Source: Mucilaginibacter yixingensis (GTDB lineage: Bacteria > Bacteroidota > Bacteroidia > Sphingobacteriales > Sphingobacteriaceae). From it: 64,000 bases of DNA. The position numbers and the translations under genes were made by a program. Shown here one piece after another: positions 1-9,352 of the stretch. The number at the start of each line of letters is the position of its first letter. Position 1 is the first letter of the stretch. Under the pieces are notes generated by a model. The model did not search any database and was not told the origin of the DNA. It saw only the letters and a program-made list of their open reading frames with translations. The stretch spans positions 3,038,001 through 3,102,000 of the forward strand of contig NZ_CP160205.1 in NCBI RefSeq assembly GCF_041080815.1, in the 5' to 3' direction.

Positions 1-1250
1 GAAACCAGGCCTTGGTCTTTCAGGTTTTGTTCTGATGATGAGAACGACAGGTTGGTGTTAGCGGTCAGTTTCGGTGTCAAATTCAGATCGGCATTGAAAC
101 GGGTGCTGTAGCGCTGCAGGTTGGTGCTGTCAATTACACCGCCGTTGCGCAGATAACCTACCGAGAGGGCGTATTTGGCAATATTATCGCCGCCGGTAAC
201 TTTCAGGTAATAGTTTTGGTTGAAGCTATTGTTAAAAGTGCGTTTCTGCCAATCGGTATTATTATGGTACTGATAATAGGTCGGGTTTGACGGATTATCA
301 TTCATATACGGCAGCGCCTGAATCTGGGCGTCGGTCTGTCCGGCGCTGCGCAATACGTCCGACAGGTACAGGCGGTAATCGCTGCTGTTCAGCACCGGGA
401 TGTTTTTCGGTGTAAAGTTGTAGCCGCCGTAAGCCGCAAAGTCAATGCGGGTAGTCAGTTCGCGGGCGTGCGCGGTGGTAATGAGCACCACGCCGTTAGC
501 GCCGCGGCTACCGTAATAAGACGCACCATCTTTAATAACGGTAATGTTGTCAATATCCTTTACATCGATAGTTGCCAGCGGGTTATTGATATGGCCGCCG
601 ATGATAGAGTTACCATAGCTTGTCGCATCATAAATCACCCCGTCAATTACATACAAAGGCTGGTTTGTTGCGTTGATAGAGTTAAAACCACGCAAAAACA
701 AGTTGGCCCCTTCGCCCGGCGTACCAGAGCGACGGATTACGTTCAGACCGCTCACCTGCCCCTGTAAAGAGTTATCAATGGTTTCGTGCGAGTGGCTCCA
801 GCTGCTCTCGGTAGTAGTTACAGAGGTTGCGGCATAGTTTAACCGTGTTTTGGTTTGCTGGCTAAAAGGCAGCGTTACCATATCATATACCGAGTTGAAA
901 CCATCCTCATACAAAGCCACGTTAATACTTGCGCGACCGTTAACGGCTAGCTCTTTATACTGATAGCCCTGTATTGAAACCTGCAGCAAGCTGGTTTTTG
1001 AAGGCACGGTGATCTTGAAATTTCCTTTATCATCGGTAATAACGGCAGCAACATCCTGCACCGACACGTTGACGCCTGAGAGCGGCTTGCGTGTGGCCGC
1101 ATCGGTTACCTGGCCGGTAACGGTATAGCCGTTTATAATTTTAATTTCCTTTTGTTTTCCCACAGGGGCATCCTGCTGCGCATAGGCGACAGAGAGCAGG
1201 CACATGGCCCCGCATGTTGCAAACACTTTTATTCGGGTAAATACACACAT
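1..1250 (-). CDS. SusC/RagA-family TonB-linked outer-membrane receptor, N-terminal part (runs off the window)
   Basis: Only the first 416 codons lie in the window; the gene continues past position 1. It starts at the ATG at 1250-1248, followed by a hydrophobic signal peptide ending near SVAYA (residues 20-24). A carboxypeptidase-D-like repeat follows (about residues 43-110, with TVTGQVTDAATRKPLSGVNV), then the plug domain with LQGQVSGLNVIRRSGTPG and the PLYVIDGV and GSRGANGVVLITT signatures typical of SusC. SusC proteins form the outer-membrane barrel that imports glycans or peptides under a SusD lid, powered by TonB. It lies 28 bp after a FAS1 lipoprotein gene on the same strand, so it is probably the distal gene of that operon. 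It is clearly distinct from the complete SusC at 6015-9281. The family is certain; the substrate is unknown. Confidence 0.93.
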   Translation of the reverse strand, partial: MCVFTRIKVFATCGAMCLLSVAYAQQDAPVGKQKEIKIINGYTVTGQVTDAATRKPLSGVNVSVQDVAAVITDDKGNFKITVPSKTSLLQVSIQGYQYKELAVNGRASINVALYEDGFNSVYDMVTLPFSQQTKTRLNYAATSVTTTESSWSHSHETIDNSLQGQVSGLNVIRRSGTPGEGANLFLRGFNSINATNQPLYVIDGVIYDATSYGNSIIGGHINNPLATIDVKDIDNITVIKDGASYYGSRGANGVVLITTAHARELTTRIDFAAYGGYNFTPKNIPVLNSSDYRLYLSDVLRSAGQTDAQIQALPYMNDNPSNPTYYQYHNNTDWQKRTFNNSFNQNYYLKVTGGDNIAKYALSVGYLRNGGVIDSTNLQRYSTRFNADLNLTPKLTANTNLSFSSSEQNLKDQGLV

Positions 1251-1278
1251 ATTCAGGTTCTGTTGTGATTAATAATGG

Positions 1279-2715
1279 TTATGGCAATACCGGTACAAGT
1301 TTGAAATAATCAAGGTTGATGGTGTTGGTACCATCTACCCCGTTGTTGGCGGCAATTACGTAGGCAATGGCGCTACCAAAGGTGGCGGCGGTGTAATCGC
1401 CTATGTACACTTCGTTAAAGTTTTTCAGCGTGATCGGGATCTCCGGGAAAAGCGTTGATGCCGGGTCGTTAATCTCAAAGCGTTGCTTAAACGTCACCGT
1501 TTGTGTGGTAGCGTCGGCCGGGGCAACCCAATACACCTGGTATTTCACCGCGTATAATTCAGGGATGCGGTAGCGCACGTTAAACAGCGGCACCTTGTGG
1601 TTATAAATAAAGATGTCATTATAAATCTGGTTAGTATTTGGGTTGATCCTGGTACGATACAGGATGTTGCCGCTTTTATCGTTCTGACTAAAGCCGTCAG
1701 GCAGTTCGCCTTCGCGTTTGTAGGTGCGTATCTTATCAGACAGTTTTACATCGGCCTTGCTCATAACATATACCACACCGTTACTTACCACATGTGTTTC
1801 AAGGATGGCGGTTTTATCAATAGGCACCACTACCCCATCGGCAGATGTTAGCGTGGCCGGCAGATCAGCCACATTGTATTGGCCTTTAATAACCAGATCT
1901 TTAATAACATGCAGCGATGCGGTCAACTCTGTTTGCGCAGGCGTTGCGCCTACTACATAAGGTTTAATTTTGGCGCGCTCTGATGCCAGGGCGTTATCAG
2001 TCAACAGAATGAAGGTGTAAAGCTGGGCCTCGTTACGCAGATCACCTACACGGTCATACAACTGATTTTTGGTGATGAGCCCTGTACCCGCCTGATAAAC
2101 CGGCTTACCGGTAACGGGGTCGATACCTATTTGTACAGCTTTGGTAGAGTCGATAGCCGTATAATCCAGACTAGAAATAGCGGCTTTCTCAGCATAAGTG
2201 GTTGTATTTACATACTCCCATACGTTTGGCTTAGGCAGCACCACTTTGTTGATGGTGTGCAGCACGCCATTGCTGACATATTTATTGGCCGATACAATGG
2301 TAGCATCCTCAAACTGCGTTTTGCTGAAGTTGATGTATTTACCGTTCAGCGATTGAATACGCAGCGATGGGTTTGGCATATCTGTAGTATAAGCCAGGTT
2401 TACCAGGTGGTTGCCCACAAACTGTTTCAGCTTGGCGGTATCGCTTACAATACCGGCGTCAAGGCCTGCCAGGGTTTGGTTATCAGGCGCCCAAACGGTG
2501 AACATTTTTGATGACGACAGTACCTTATCATACCCGGTTTTTACCAGGTACTCGTTAAACTTGCTCAGCTGCGGATTTTGCTGTATCAGCTGCTCCAGGT
2601 TCTCACCCAGCTCTGGCTGATTTGGCTCTATTTGCTTGTTATATTTATTACAGCTTACTATTGCCGCCGGTACTACCAGCAGCAACAGTAAGTGTTTGAT
2701 GTGTTTGATCAACAT
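1279..2715 (-). CDS. FAS1 (fasciclin) domain lipoprotein
   Basis: This 478-residue protein begins with a lipoprotein signal (AAIVSC, lipidated Cys22) and is therefore expected on the outer or inner membrane facing out. Residues of about 37-165 form one clear FAS1 domain, with an FTVWAPDNQTL H1-type motif and a VSNGVLHTINKVVLPK closing motif. A second, weaker FAS1-like segment covers about 170-320 and ends in HVVSNGVVYVMSKADV. The last 140 residues are beta-rich and end in TINLDYFKLVPV; I do not recognise a family there. FAS1 domains usually mediate adhesion or ligand binding. The gene follows another FAS1 gene after 17 bp and precedes a SusC gene, so it probably belongs to the SusCD operon and may act as a surface glycan- or protein-binding accessory. 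Its exact role is inferred. Confidence 0.9.
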   Translation of the reverse strand: MLIKHIKHLLLLLVVPAAIVSCNKYNKQIEPNQPELGENLEQLIQQNPQLSKFNEYLVKTGYDKVLSSSKMFTVWAPDNQTLAGLDAGIVSDTAKLKQFVGNHLVNLAYTTDMPNPSLRIQSLNGKYINFSKTQFEDATIVSANKYVSNGVLHTINKVVLPKPNVWEYVNTTTYAEKAAISSLDYTAIDSTKAVQIGIDPVTGKPVYQAGTGLITKNQLYDRVGDLRNEAQLYTFILLTDNALASERAKIKPYVVGATPAQTELTASLHVIKDLVIKGQYNVADLPATLTSADGVVVPIDKTAILETHVVSNGVVYVMSKADVKLSDKIRTYKREGELPDGFSQNDKSGNILYRTRINPNTNQIYNDIFIYNHKVPLFNVRYRIPELYAVKYQVYWVAPADATTQTVTFKQRFEINDPASTLFPEIPITLKNFNEVYIGDYTAATFGSAIAYVIAANNGVDGTNTINLDYFKLVPVLP

Positions 2716-2732
2716 ACTTTACAGGATTATAA

Positions 2733-4490
2733 TTAAGGTTTCTGAATTACGGTGCCATCCGGGTTGAACTTAGGATACTGCTGATCCATAGTTTCCGGAA
2801 TAAAGTGGATCATATCGATGTCAACGTCGCCAGATGCATCGGCAGTAGCCTGCAGCCTGATGATGTGACGATCTGTTTTGGTAACGGTAATGGTACCGGC
2901 CAGCAAACCGTAGTTATCTTTATAGTAATCAATAGTTTGGGCAGGATTGTTATAGAAAGGCACCTTACCGCCACCAAAAGTGATCTTTTTACCCAAGGCC
3001 TCTAATGATGCCGGCGTACTGCCAGACGGATACGTCCAGTTACTACCCACCAACACTTGCGATGGTAAGCTTTCGGTCAGGTTAAGCACGCGTGGCAACA
3101 ATGTACCATCAAACAGTACCGATACCCCTTTACCACCACCGCGACGGATAAAGCAGATCCACACTTTGTAGCGGCCTTTTACCAGCAGCGGCGTTTTCAG
3201 TTCAATCCAGCTATTGGCGGTTGCAGCAGTACGCAAGGCAGCAATGTACAGGTAGTCATTATGGTATACATAGAACTGACGGGCCTCTGGTGCGCACATG
3301 TACTGTACAGAACCGGTTTGCCAACGGATATCCTGAATATCGCCATCGGCAAATTTGGCGCTGCTCTTGTTGGTTACCCGGTAAATACCATTCAGCTTCT
3401 GGAACTCAGGCTGATCGGTCACCTCCCAGTAAACCGGTACCGGGAAACGCACTTTAATAAAGTAATCCTGTGCCATGGCATGCAGTACGCCGTTGGCGGT
3501 AGTGTTATCGCTATTGGCACGGTCTACTGCAGAACCAGGCTCGTGTTTGCCGTCAAAGTCGTCATCGTTAATTAAAATATCAGAGCCAACCAGCTTGGTG
3601 GTAATTACATCCAGTGGCGACAGTGTGGTGTGCGATGATGCTTTGAAGATATCTGGTAGATATTTCAATCCTGGTAGAATGTGGTAATCCATATACAGGT
3701 GCAGGCTGTCTTGTATTGATGCCGGGTTACCGGTGTTGCTATACTTGGCTTTCAGATCTGCAAAAGAGTTAATGCCCGCTGCCTTAAATACCGCATCCGA
3801 CTCTGCCATTACCGTGTAGAACATATGCAGCGAGTCTGGCGCATTGGCCGGCAATACATTCAGCGTATCATATAGCGTAGTGGCTTTGAGCGCCTGCGTA
3901 AAGATGGAATAGCTTGGATTTTGCTCAATCATTTGCGCACCGGTTAGCTTAGCCGGTTTCAGCACGTGATCGATGACGTGGATAATGCCATTACCGGTAC
4001 GGATATCAGCTTTTAAAACTGTAGCCTGACGGTTGATGGTCAGCGTGGTCAATCCGCCAATGTTTTGCGCGCCGGTTAGCAACGACTGGCCATACATGGT
4101 TGGCGTGCGCAGTTTACCATCATTAAACTGATCTGAGGTGATGGTATCGCGAATGAGGTGAATCTTTACGATATCCTTGGCATCAGCCTCGCTAATATCA
4201 GTTACCGATGACTTGTTAATATCTTTCAGATACAGTTTAACGGCATCATTGGTAGGTACAAAAAGTGTGTAGGTACCATAACCATTAAGCGTTCCGGCGC
4301 TGCCTGCTTTTTCAAGTATCGAGATAAACATGGAGTAACTACCCGGATCTTTTTGCAGATAACCGAGGATGTTTACATCTGATGTGGTTTCTAACTGAAA
4401 CTGTTCTCTTTTGCAGCCGGCCAGAACGGCTGTAAGCGCGATGATCACGGTGATCAGCGCTAGCCATTTTTTTGAAATTAAAGTTTTCAT
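2733..4490 (-). CDS. FAS1 (fasciclin) domain lipoprotein with beta-rich C-terminal region
   Basis: This 585-residue protein has a lipoprotein signal (TAVLAGC, Cys26). Two FAS1 domains are visible. The first, about residues 38-178, contains YTLFVPTNDAVKLYL and GNGIIHVIDHVLKP. The second, about 185-345, is looser and ends in TANGVLHAMAQDYFI. The remaining 240 residues form a beta-rich region with WICFIRRGGGKGVSVLFDGT and a final DVDIDMIHFIPE. This resembles the C-terminal strands of the next FAS1 protein (1279-2715), so the two share an architecture. It sits 19 bp after susD, the usual place for surface glycan-binding lipoproteins in Sus-like operons. I infer that it replaces such a binding protein here. 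A matrix or adhesion role is the main alternative. Confidence 0.9.
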   Translation of the reverse strand: MKTLISKKWLALITVIIALTAVLAGCKREQFQLETTSDVNILGYLQKDPGSYSMFISILEKAGSAGTLNGYGTYTLFVPTNDAVKLYLKDINKSSVTDISEADAKDIVKIHLIRDTITSDQFNDGKLRTPTMYGQSLLTGAQNIGGLTTLTINRQATVLKADIRTGNGIIHVIDHVLKPAKLTGAQMIEQNPSYSIFTQALKATTLYDTLNVLPANAPDSLHMFYTVMAESDAVFKAAGINSFADLKAKYSNTGNPASIQDSLHLYMDYHILPGLKYLPDIFKASSHTTLSPLDVITTKLVGSDILINDDDFDGKHEPGSAVDRANSDNTTANGVLHAMAQDYFIKVRFPVPVYWEVTDQPEFQKLNGIYRVTNKSSAKFADGDIQDIRWQTGSVQYMCAPEARQFYVYHNDYLYIAALRTAATANSWIELKTPLLVKGRYKVWICFIRRGGGKGVSVLFDGTLLPRVLNLTESLPSQVLVGSNWTYPSGSTPASLEALGKKITFGGGKVPFYNNPAQTIDYYKDNYGLLAGTITVTKTDRHIIRLQATADASGDVDIDMIHFIPETMDQQYPKFNPDGTVIQKP

Positions 4491-4509
4491 AATTCTGGTT
4501 ATGGTTTAT

Positions 4510-5991
4510 TTATTGGTAAAAAGGATTCTGTACAAGTGCCTTGTTGGTCTGTAATTCAGACAAGAAGATAGGCAGGTAATGACTACGCTGATCGCGGAAC
4601 TTCACAATCGCCGCCTGCTGATACTGCGGATCGGTCGTGGTGCTTGGAATGTTCAGCAGCAGGTCCAAACGGGCATAGTTGTTGCGGCGGGCATTGCGCA
4701 GCAGGTCAAACCAGCGTTTGCCTTCAAAAGCAAACTCGCGGGCACGCTCGGCCAGCAGGTAATCGGTAATGCCGTCTTTGTCTGTAGGCTGTACCACCAT
4801 GGCTGATGATGGCAATGCGTTGGCACGTGTGCGGATGACATTGATGGCATCCAGCGCGGCCTGGCCATTACCCAACTGATTCTGGGCCTCAGCCTTCATC
4901 AGCAATATATCAGAGTAACGGTAAACAAACCAGTGTGCATAAGACGCTGAAGAAGCACGGGTTGAGCTGGCGTTGATGCCCTGGTATTTGTAAATGCTGG
5001 CATCGCTGAATTTCAGTGCGGCGCCATCGCCCCGGATATCTTTATTATCAATGTTTACATTATCAATCGTATAAATATCAGAGCCCACCAACAAACCTGC
5101 TTTAAAGCGTTTGCTGGATACGGCAAACATGTTGTAGAACGGATTGAGTTTATTTACATTAAATTGAATTTCAAAAATGCTTTCGGCAGAGTTGCCCTGG
5201 AAATAAACCGTAGTAAACCAGTTGGCATCGCCAGGAACAAGTGTAAACTGGCCAGAGTTGATAATGTTATCGCAAGCTTTGCTGGCGTTGTCATACTGGT
5301 TAAGCCACAGGTACAGATCGGCCAGCGTGGCTTCTACCGCGTAATAGGTAATCCGGCCTTTGTTCAGATCGTTATTGCCATAGTTTTTGGCCACCATGCC
5401 TTCGGCTTGTTTCAAATCAGATAGCACCTGGTTAAATACATCGGCCTGGGGACTTTTGGCAATCTGCAGGTTATCGGCATCACTCGTGGTCGATTTCAGT
5501 TTCAGCGGCACATCGCCAAATGTGCGGGCCAGGTAAAAATACATCAGGGCACGCAGAGCATAAGCCTCGCCCAGGTAGCCGTTCAGCACGGGCTGGGTAA
5601 GCGTATTATCAGACTTTAATACCCCCGGACCAAAATCAAGAATGGTGTTACAATTATTGATGGTTTTGTAAATGACAGACCAATCTGTAATGCCGTTAGA
5701 TGAGTTGATGTTAACATTGATCACATTCACATCGTCACCTTTGATACCAGAACCGGCACCCAGCATATCGCCGCGCAGCTCGCCCCACAAAAACAGCTTT
5801 TCTACCAGTGGGTCTGCCAGCAGCGAGGCATAGCAACCGTTAACTGCCGCAGCCAGTTGCTCTTTAGTTTGCCAGAAATCCTGGCGAATGATGCCGTCTT
5901 GCGGCTTCAAGGTTAAATACTTGTTGCACGATGTAGCGCTGAACAACACTAGCGCCATCAGGGCAATCATCGATTTTACTTTTATATTCAT
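4510..5991 (-). CDS. SusD/RagB-family nutrient-binding outer-membrane lipoprotein
   Basis: At 493 residues it has the normal SusD length. The signal peptide ends in a lipobox (FSATSC, Cys22). The N-terminal SusD-like half shows WQTKEQLAAAVNGCYASL and ALRALMYFYLARTFGDVPL. The C-terminal half has WFVYRYSDILLMKAEAQNQ, followed by LAERAREFAFEGKRWFDLLR, a signature near the end of almost every SusD. SusD caps the SusC barrel and binds the substrate. The gene is 23 bp downstream of the complete susC (6015-9281), giving the canonical pair. The ligand cannot be read from the sequence. Confidence 0.96.
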   Translation of the reverse strand: MNIKVKSMIALMALVLFSATSCNKYLTLKPQDGIIRQDFWQTKEQLAAAVNGCYASLLADPLVEKLFLWGELRGDMLGAGSGIKGDDVNVINVNINSSNGITDWSVIYKTINNCNTILDFGPGVLKSDNTLTQPVLNGYLGEAYALRALMYFYLARTFGDVPLKLKSTTSDADNLQIAKSPQADVFNQVLSDLKQAEGMVAKNYGNNDLNKGRITYYAVEATLADLYLWLNQYDNASKACDNIINSGQFTLVPGDANWFTTVYFQGNSAESIFEIQFNVNKLNPFYNMFAVSSKRFKAGLLVGSDIYTIDNVNIDNKDIRGDGAALKFSDASIYKYQGINASSTRASSASYAHWFVYRYSDILLMKAEAQNQLGNGQAALDAINVIRTRANALPSSAMVVQPTDKDGITDYLLAERAREFAFEGKRWFDLLRNARRNNYARLDLLLNIPSTTTDPQYQQAAIVKFRDQRSHYLPIFLSELQTNKALVQNPFYQ

Positions 5992-6014
5992 CTCAGTAAA
6001 TCTTTATCAGTCAA

Positions 6015-9000
6015 TTAAAATCCTATTACCAAACCCAGTGCAAGGTTGCGTGTAGGTGGCGTCATTGAGTTATCTGTGGCTACGCGGAACGGATCGCTGC
6101 CACGAACAGATACCTCAGGGTCTTGTCCGGTGTATTTAGTAAAGGTGAACAGGTTCTCTGCTGTGATGTAGGCGCTGGCGCTCTTGATGCCCAGTTTAGC
6201 CACCATTCTTTTGGTAAAGGTGTAACGGGCAGTAATTGAACGCAAGCGAATGAACGAGCCATCCTCAACGTAACGATCTGAGCCTAACCAGTTATAACCA
6301 TCGTTCCACAGCGCTCGTGGCACATTGGTGATATCGCCGGGGTTACGCCATCTTTGCAATACTTCTGTGCTTTGGTTGTTAAAGCCGTACATGTTGCTGG
6401 TAACCATACGGGTACCGTTAACAATTTGGTAACCAAAACGATAACTAAAGAAGAATGTCAGCTTAAGTGCGCCTTTGTAGGTAACTGTAGGCCCGAAACC
6501 GCCGGTAAACTTAGGGTTGCCATTGCCCAGGTAAACCACGTCTTTATAATCAATGTTACCATCGTGGTTAATGTCTGCGTATTTGGCGTCGCCGGGTTTA
6601 AACACATAATTGTTTGCCGGGTAGTTAAAGCGCATTTGCAGCGGTACACCGTCAAGACCTACAATTGGTTTGCCGTTGGCATCAGTAGCCACGGTTGCGG
6701 CCTGGTCTTTGTAAACGCCCTGGTATTTAAAGCCGTAGAAAGAGCCGAACGGATTGTTAATTTGCAATAAGGTTTTATATTGACCGTTGGTGGTGATATC
6801 ACCCTGGGTGCTTGGATAAAACGGAGAGATCTGGCGGATGATGTTGGTATTGTTTGCAATGTTGAAATTGAAATCAATTGCATAATCCTTGGTTTTGATG
6901 GCAGTAGCATTCAGGTTAATCTCCCAGCCCTGGTTGTCCATAGTACCCACGTTCATATTAATAGTGCTGAAGCCGGATATACTTGGCAACTGCAGACCGT
7001 TAAAAAACAAATCGGTGGTGCGGTTGCGGTACAAATCCACATCCACATTGATGCGGTTTTTCCAAAGGGCAAAGGTTAAACCAACATCCTGACCGGTAAC
7101 AGTTTCATAGCGCAGGTTATTCAGCTGGATGTTCTGCGAGTAAACCGCTGGTGAGCCCAGATAATCCCAGGCGTAGTTGCCGTACTGGTTATAGAATGAG
7201 TAATTGTTTTTTGGGTCATTACCGCTCTGGCCGTAGCTACCGCGTAAGCTCAGATCGCTGATGAAATCAACGCCTTTCATGAACTTCTCGCCCGAGATTC
7301 TCCAACGACCGGAAATTGATGGGAACAGGCCCCAGCGTTTATCCGGACCGAATTTGGAGTTACCATCTAAACGCAAACCGGCGTTGATGATGTAACGATC
7401 CATAAAGCTGTACTGACCGTTTATCAGGGCAGCCACACTACGGGTTTGCGAAAAGCTTGACGACAAACCCTGCACGCGTGAGTCAATCGATGGATCCTGT
7501 AACTGTACCGAAGCAGAGTTTGACGATTGCTCTTGCAACGTGGTTGATTTATTATCGTTACTCATGAACGACAGTAAACCAATAAACTCATGATTCTCGC
7601 CCAGATGCGGGGTGAAGATAAAGTTGGTTTTGGTTTCAATGCTGAACTGATCGGCATCGCCATCAAAAGCGTTGTTTACGTTAGTGTTGCTGATGGGCTG
7701 ACCGGTAGCAATCTGCGGTAAAAAGGTTTTGTTTTTGAGGTTGTTGATATCAAACTGAATATCAAAAGTAGCACGGAACAAGCTAGGAACGATATCATAC
7801 TGCAAGTTAAAATGCGGAACAATACGCTCGCTGATGGCGTTGTTCTTACCAGCCGCCAGCATGGCAACCGGGTTAAAAGTGCCTGGATAAGTGCCCTGAA
7901 TGTTTGATACCGGCGACAGGTAATTGCCCGTATTTATGCCATTGGTATTAAACTCATAGATAGACATGTTAGGCATTTTTTGATAGGCAATGCTGCGGGC
8001 ATCGTCTTCATAAGCCTTGTCTGTATTAGAGTGCGCGTAAGAGATATCCGTACGGAACTTTATGCGGTTTGACACATCATAATCAAGGTTGATACGGGTG
8101 GTAATACGGCCCAGGGCAGTACCCATGGTAGTACCGGTTTGGTTCAGGTAACTTACCGAAGCAAAGTAGCGCGCCTTTTCGCCACCGCCTGATAGCGAGA
8201 GGTTATGATCGTGCGTAACGCCGGTACGGGTAATGGCATCAACCCAGTTAGTGTTGTTGCTATAGTTGTAATAGTAGTAGCGGTCGCTTGGGTCATACAA
8301 AAACTCTTTTACGGTTTGGGTATTCAGCGGCGTACCGGTGCGGTTCATCACCTCTTCAGGTATCAGCTGAGAGTATTGGTTACCGGTCAGCATCGGAATA
8401 GCGTCAGGCTGTTTTGAGCCGGTTACCCGCAGCGTATAAGTTACCTGCGGCGCACCCACCTTACCACGTTTGGTATTGATCACCAATACGCCATTGGCCG
8501 CGCGTGAGCCCCATACCGCAGTGGCAGCCGCATCTTTCAGTACAGAAATGTCGGCAATATCAGCCGGGGCAATGTTCAACAATGCTGCGTAGCCCTGCTC
8601 GTCGGCAGTACCGAAGTTAAAGTCTGACGGGACTTCAGTTTCATAAGGCATACCGTCCAGCACAATCAGCGGATTGGTTGAGCCGTTGATGGTAGACGTA
8701 CCACGAATCCTGATCTGCATGCCTGCGCCCGGGTCGCCAGAGTTGGCGGCAATATCCACACCCGGTAAACGGCCCTGTAAAGCCTGGTCAATAGTTGCGG
8801 ACGACATCTCCTCAATGTCTTTAGCATTCAAAGTAGCTACCGCAGTGGTAGAGTTACGGCGATCTATTGTGAGCAAACCATTGCTGGTGGTTTTGTTGGC
8901 GGTAACCACTACGTCGCTCAGCGTATTTGATGTTTGCTCTAGCTCTATGTTGATGGTGGTGCGGTTAAGCACATCTACCACCTGGGTTTTATAGCCAATG

Positions 9001-9281
9001 AGCGAGAAAGAGATCTTGTTTTTAGGATTTTTTAGCTTCAGTGCGAAGTTACCGTTAAGGTCCGTCGCCACACCGCCTACAGTACGCTTGTCTTTATCAA
9101 TCTCCACCACAGTAGCGCCAATGAGCGACTGCTTATCTTTCTTGTCGATCACCTTACCACGTATAGTAACCGTAGTAGCCTGGGCAGCGGCCGGAGCGGT
9201 CTGAGCTTTTACCGTATTAACGTGCACAGCGGTAACCGCCACCACGCCTAATAATAGAAAACGGGTAAATAGTACTCTCAT
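6015..9281 (-). CDS. SusC/RagA-family TonB-linked outer-membrane receptor
   Basis: This complete 1088-residue SusC has a signal peptide to about residue 26. A carboxypeptidase-like repeat follows (about 37-115, VTIRGKVIDKKDKQSLIGAT), then a TonB-box-like VVVTANK (about 125-131). The plug has ALQGRLPGVDIAANSGDPG and GSRAANGVLVINTKRG. A long beta-barrel ends in TPPTRNLALGLVIGF with the terminal aromatic expected of a Bam substrate. It imports a ligand delivered by the SusD encoded 23 bp downstream. It follows a FAS1 lipoprotein gene by 71 bp and is probably co-transcribed with it from the promoter region at 11735-11804. Confidence 0.97.
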   Translation of the reverse strand: MRVLFTRFLLLGVVAVTAVHVNTVKAQTAPAAAQATTVTIRGKVIDKKDKQSLIGATVVEIDKDKRTVGGVATDLNGNFALKLKNPKNKISFSLIGYKTQVVDVLNRTTINIELEQTSNTLSDVVVTANKTTSNGLLTIDRRNSTTAVATLNAKDIEEMSSATIDQALQGRLPGVDIAANSGDPGAGMQIRIRGTSTINGSTNPLIVLDGMPYETEVPSDFNFGTADEQGYAALLNIAPADIADISVLKDAAATAVWGSRAANGVLVINTKRGKVGAPQVTYTLRVTGSKQPDAIPMLTGNQYSQLIPEEVMNRTGTPLNTQTVKEFLYDPSDRYYYYNYSNNTNWVDAITRTGVTHDHNLSLSGGGEKARYFASVSYLNQTGTTMGTALGRITTRINLDYDVSNRIKFRTDISYAHSNTDKAYEDDARSIAYQKMPNMSIYEFNTNGINTGNYLSPVSNIQGTYPGTFNPVAMLAAGKNNAISERIVPHFNLQYDIVPSLFRATFDIQFDINNLKNKTFLPQIATGQPISNTNVNNAFDGDADQFSIETKTNFIFTPHLGENHEFIGLLSFMSNDNKSTTLQEQSSNSASVQLQDPSIDSRVQGLSSSFSQTRSVAALINGQYSFMDRYIINAGLRLDGNSKFGPDKRWGLFPSISGRWRISGEKFMKGVDFISDLSLRGSYGQSGNDPKNNYSFYNQYGNYAWDYLGSPAVYSQNIQLNNLRYETVTGQDVGLTFALWKNRINVDVDLYRNRTTDLFFNGLQLPSISGFSTINMNVGTMDNQGWEINLNATAIKTKDYAIDFNFNIANNTNIIRQISPFYPSTQGDITTNGQYKTLLQINNPFGSFYGFKYQGVYKDQAATVATDANGKPIVGLDGVPLQMRFNYPANNYVFKPGDAKYADINHDGNIDYKDVVYLGNGNPKFTGGFGPTVTYKGALKLTFFFSYRFGYQIVNGTRMVTSNMYGFNNQSTEVLQRWRNPGDITNVPRALWNDGYNWLGSDRYVEDGSFIRLRSITARYTFTKRMVAKLGIKSASAYITAENLFTFTKYTGQDPEVSVRGSDPFRVATDNSMTPPTRNLALGLVIGF

Positions 9282-9352
9282 TACAAAGGTTTTAATTCGG
9301 GTTTAAGTAGCTGCCGTGGTTAGCGGCAACTACTTTATATAATTGTCTTAGT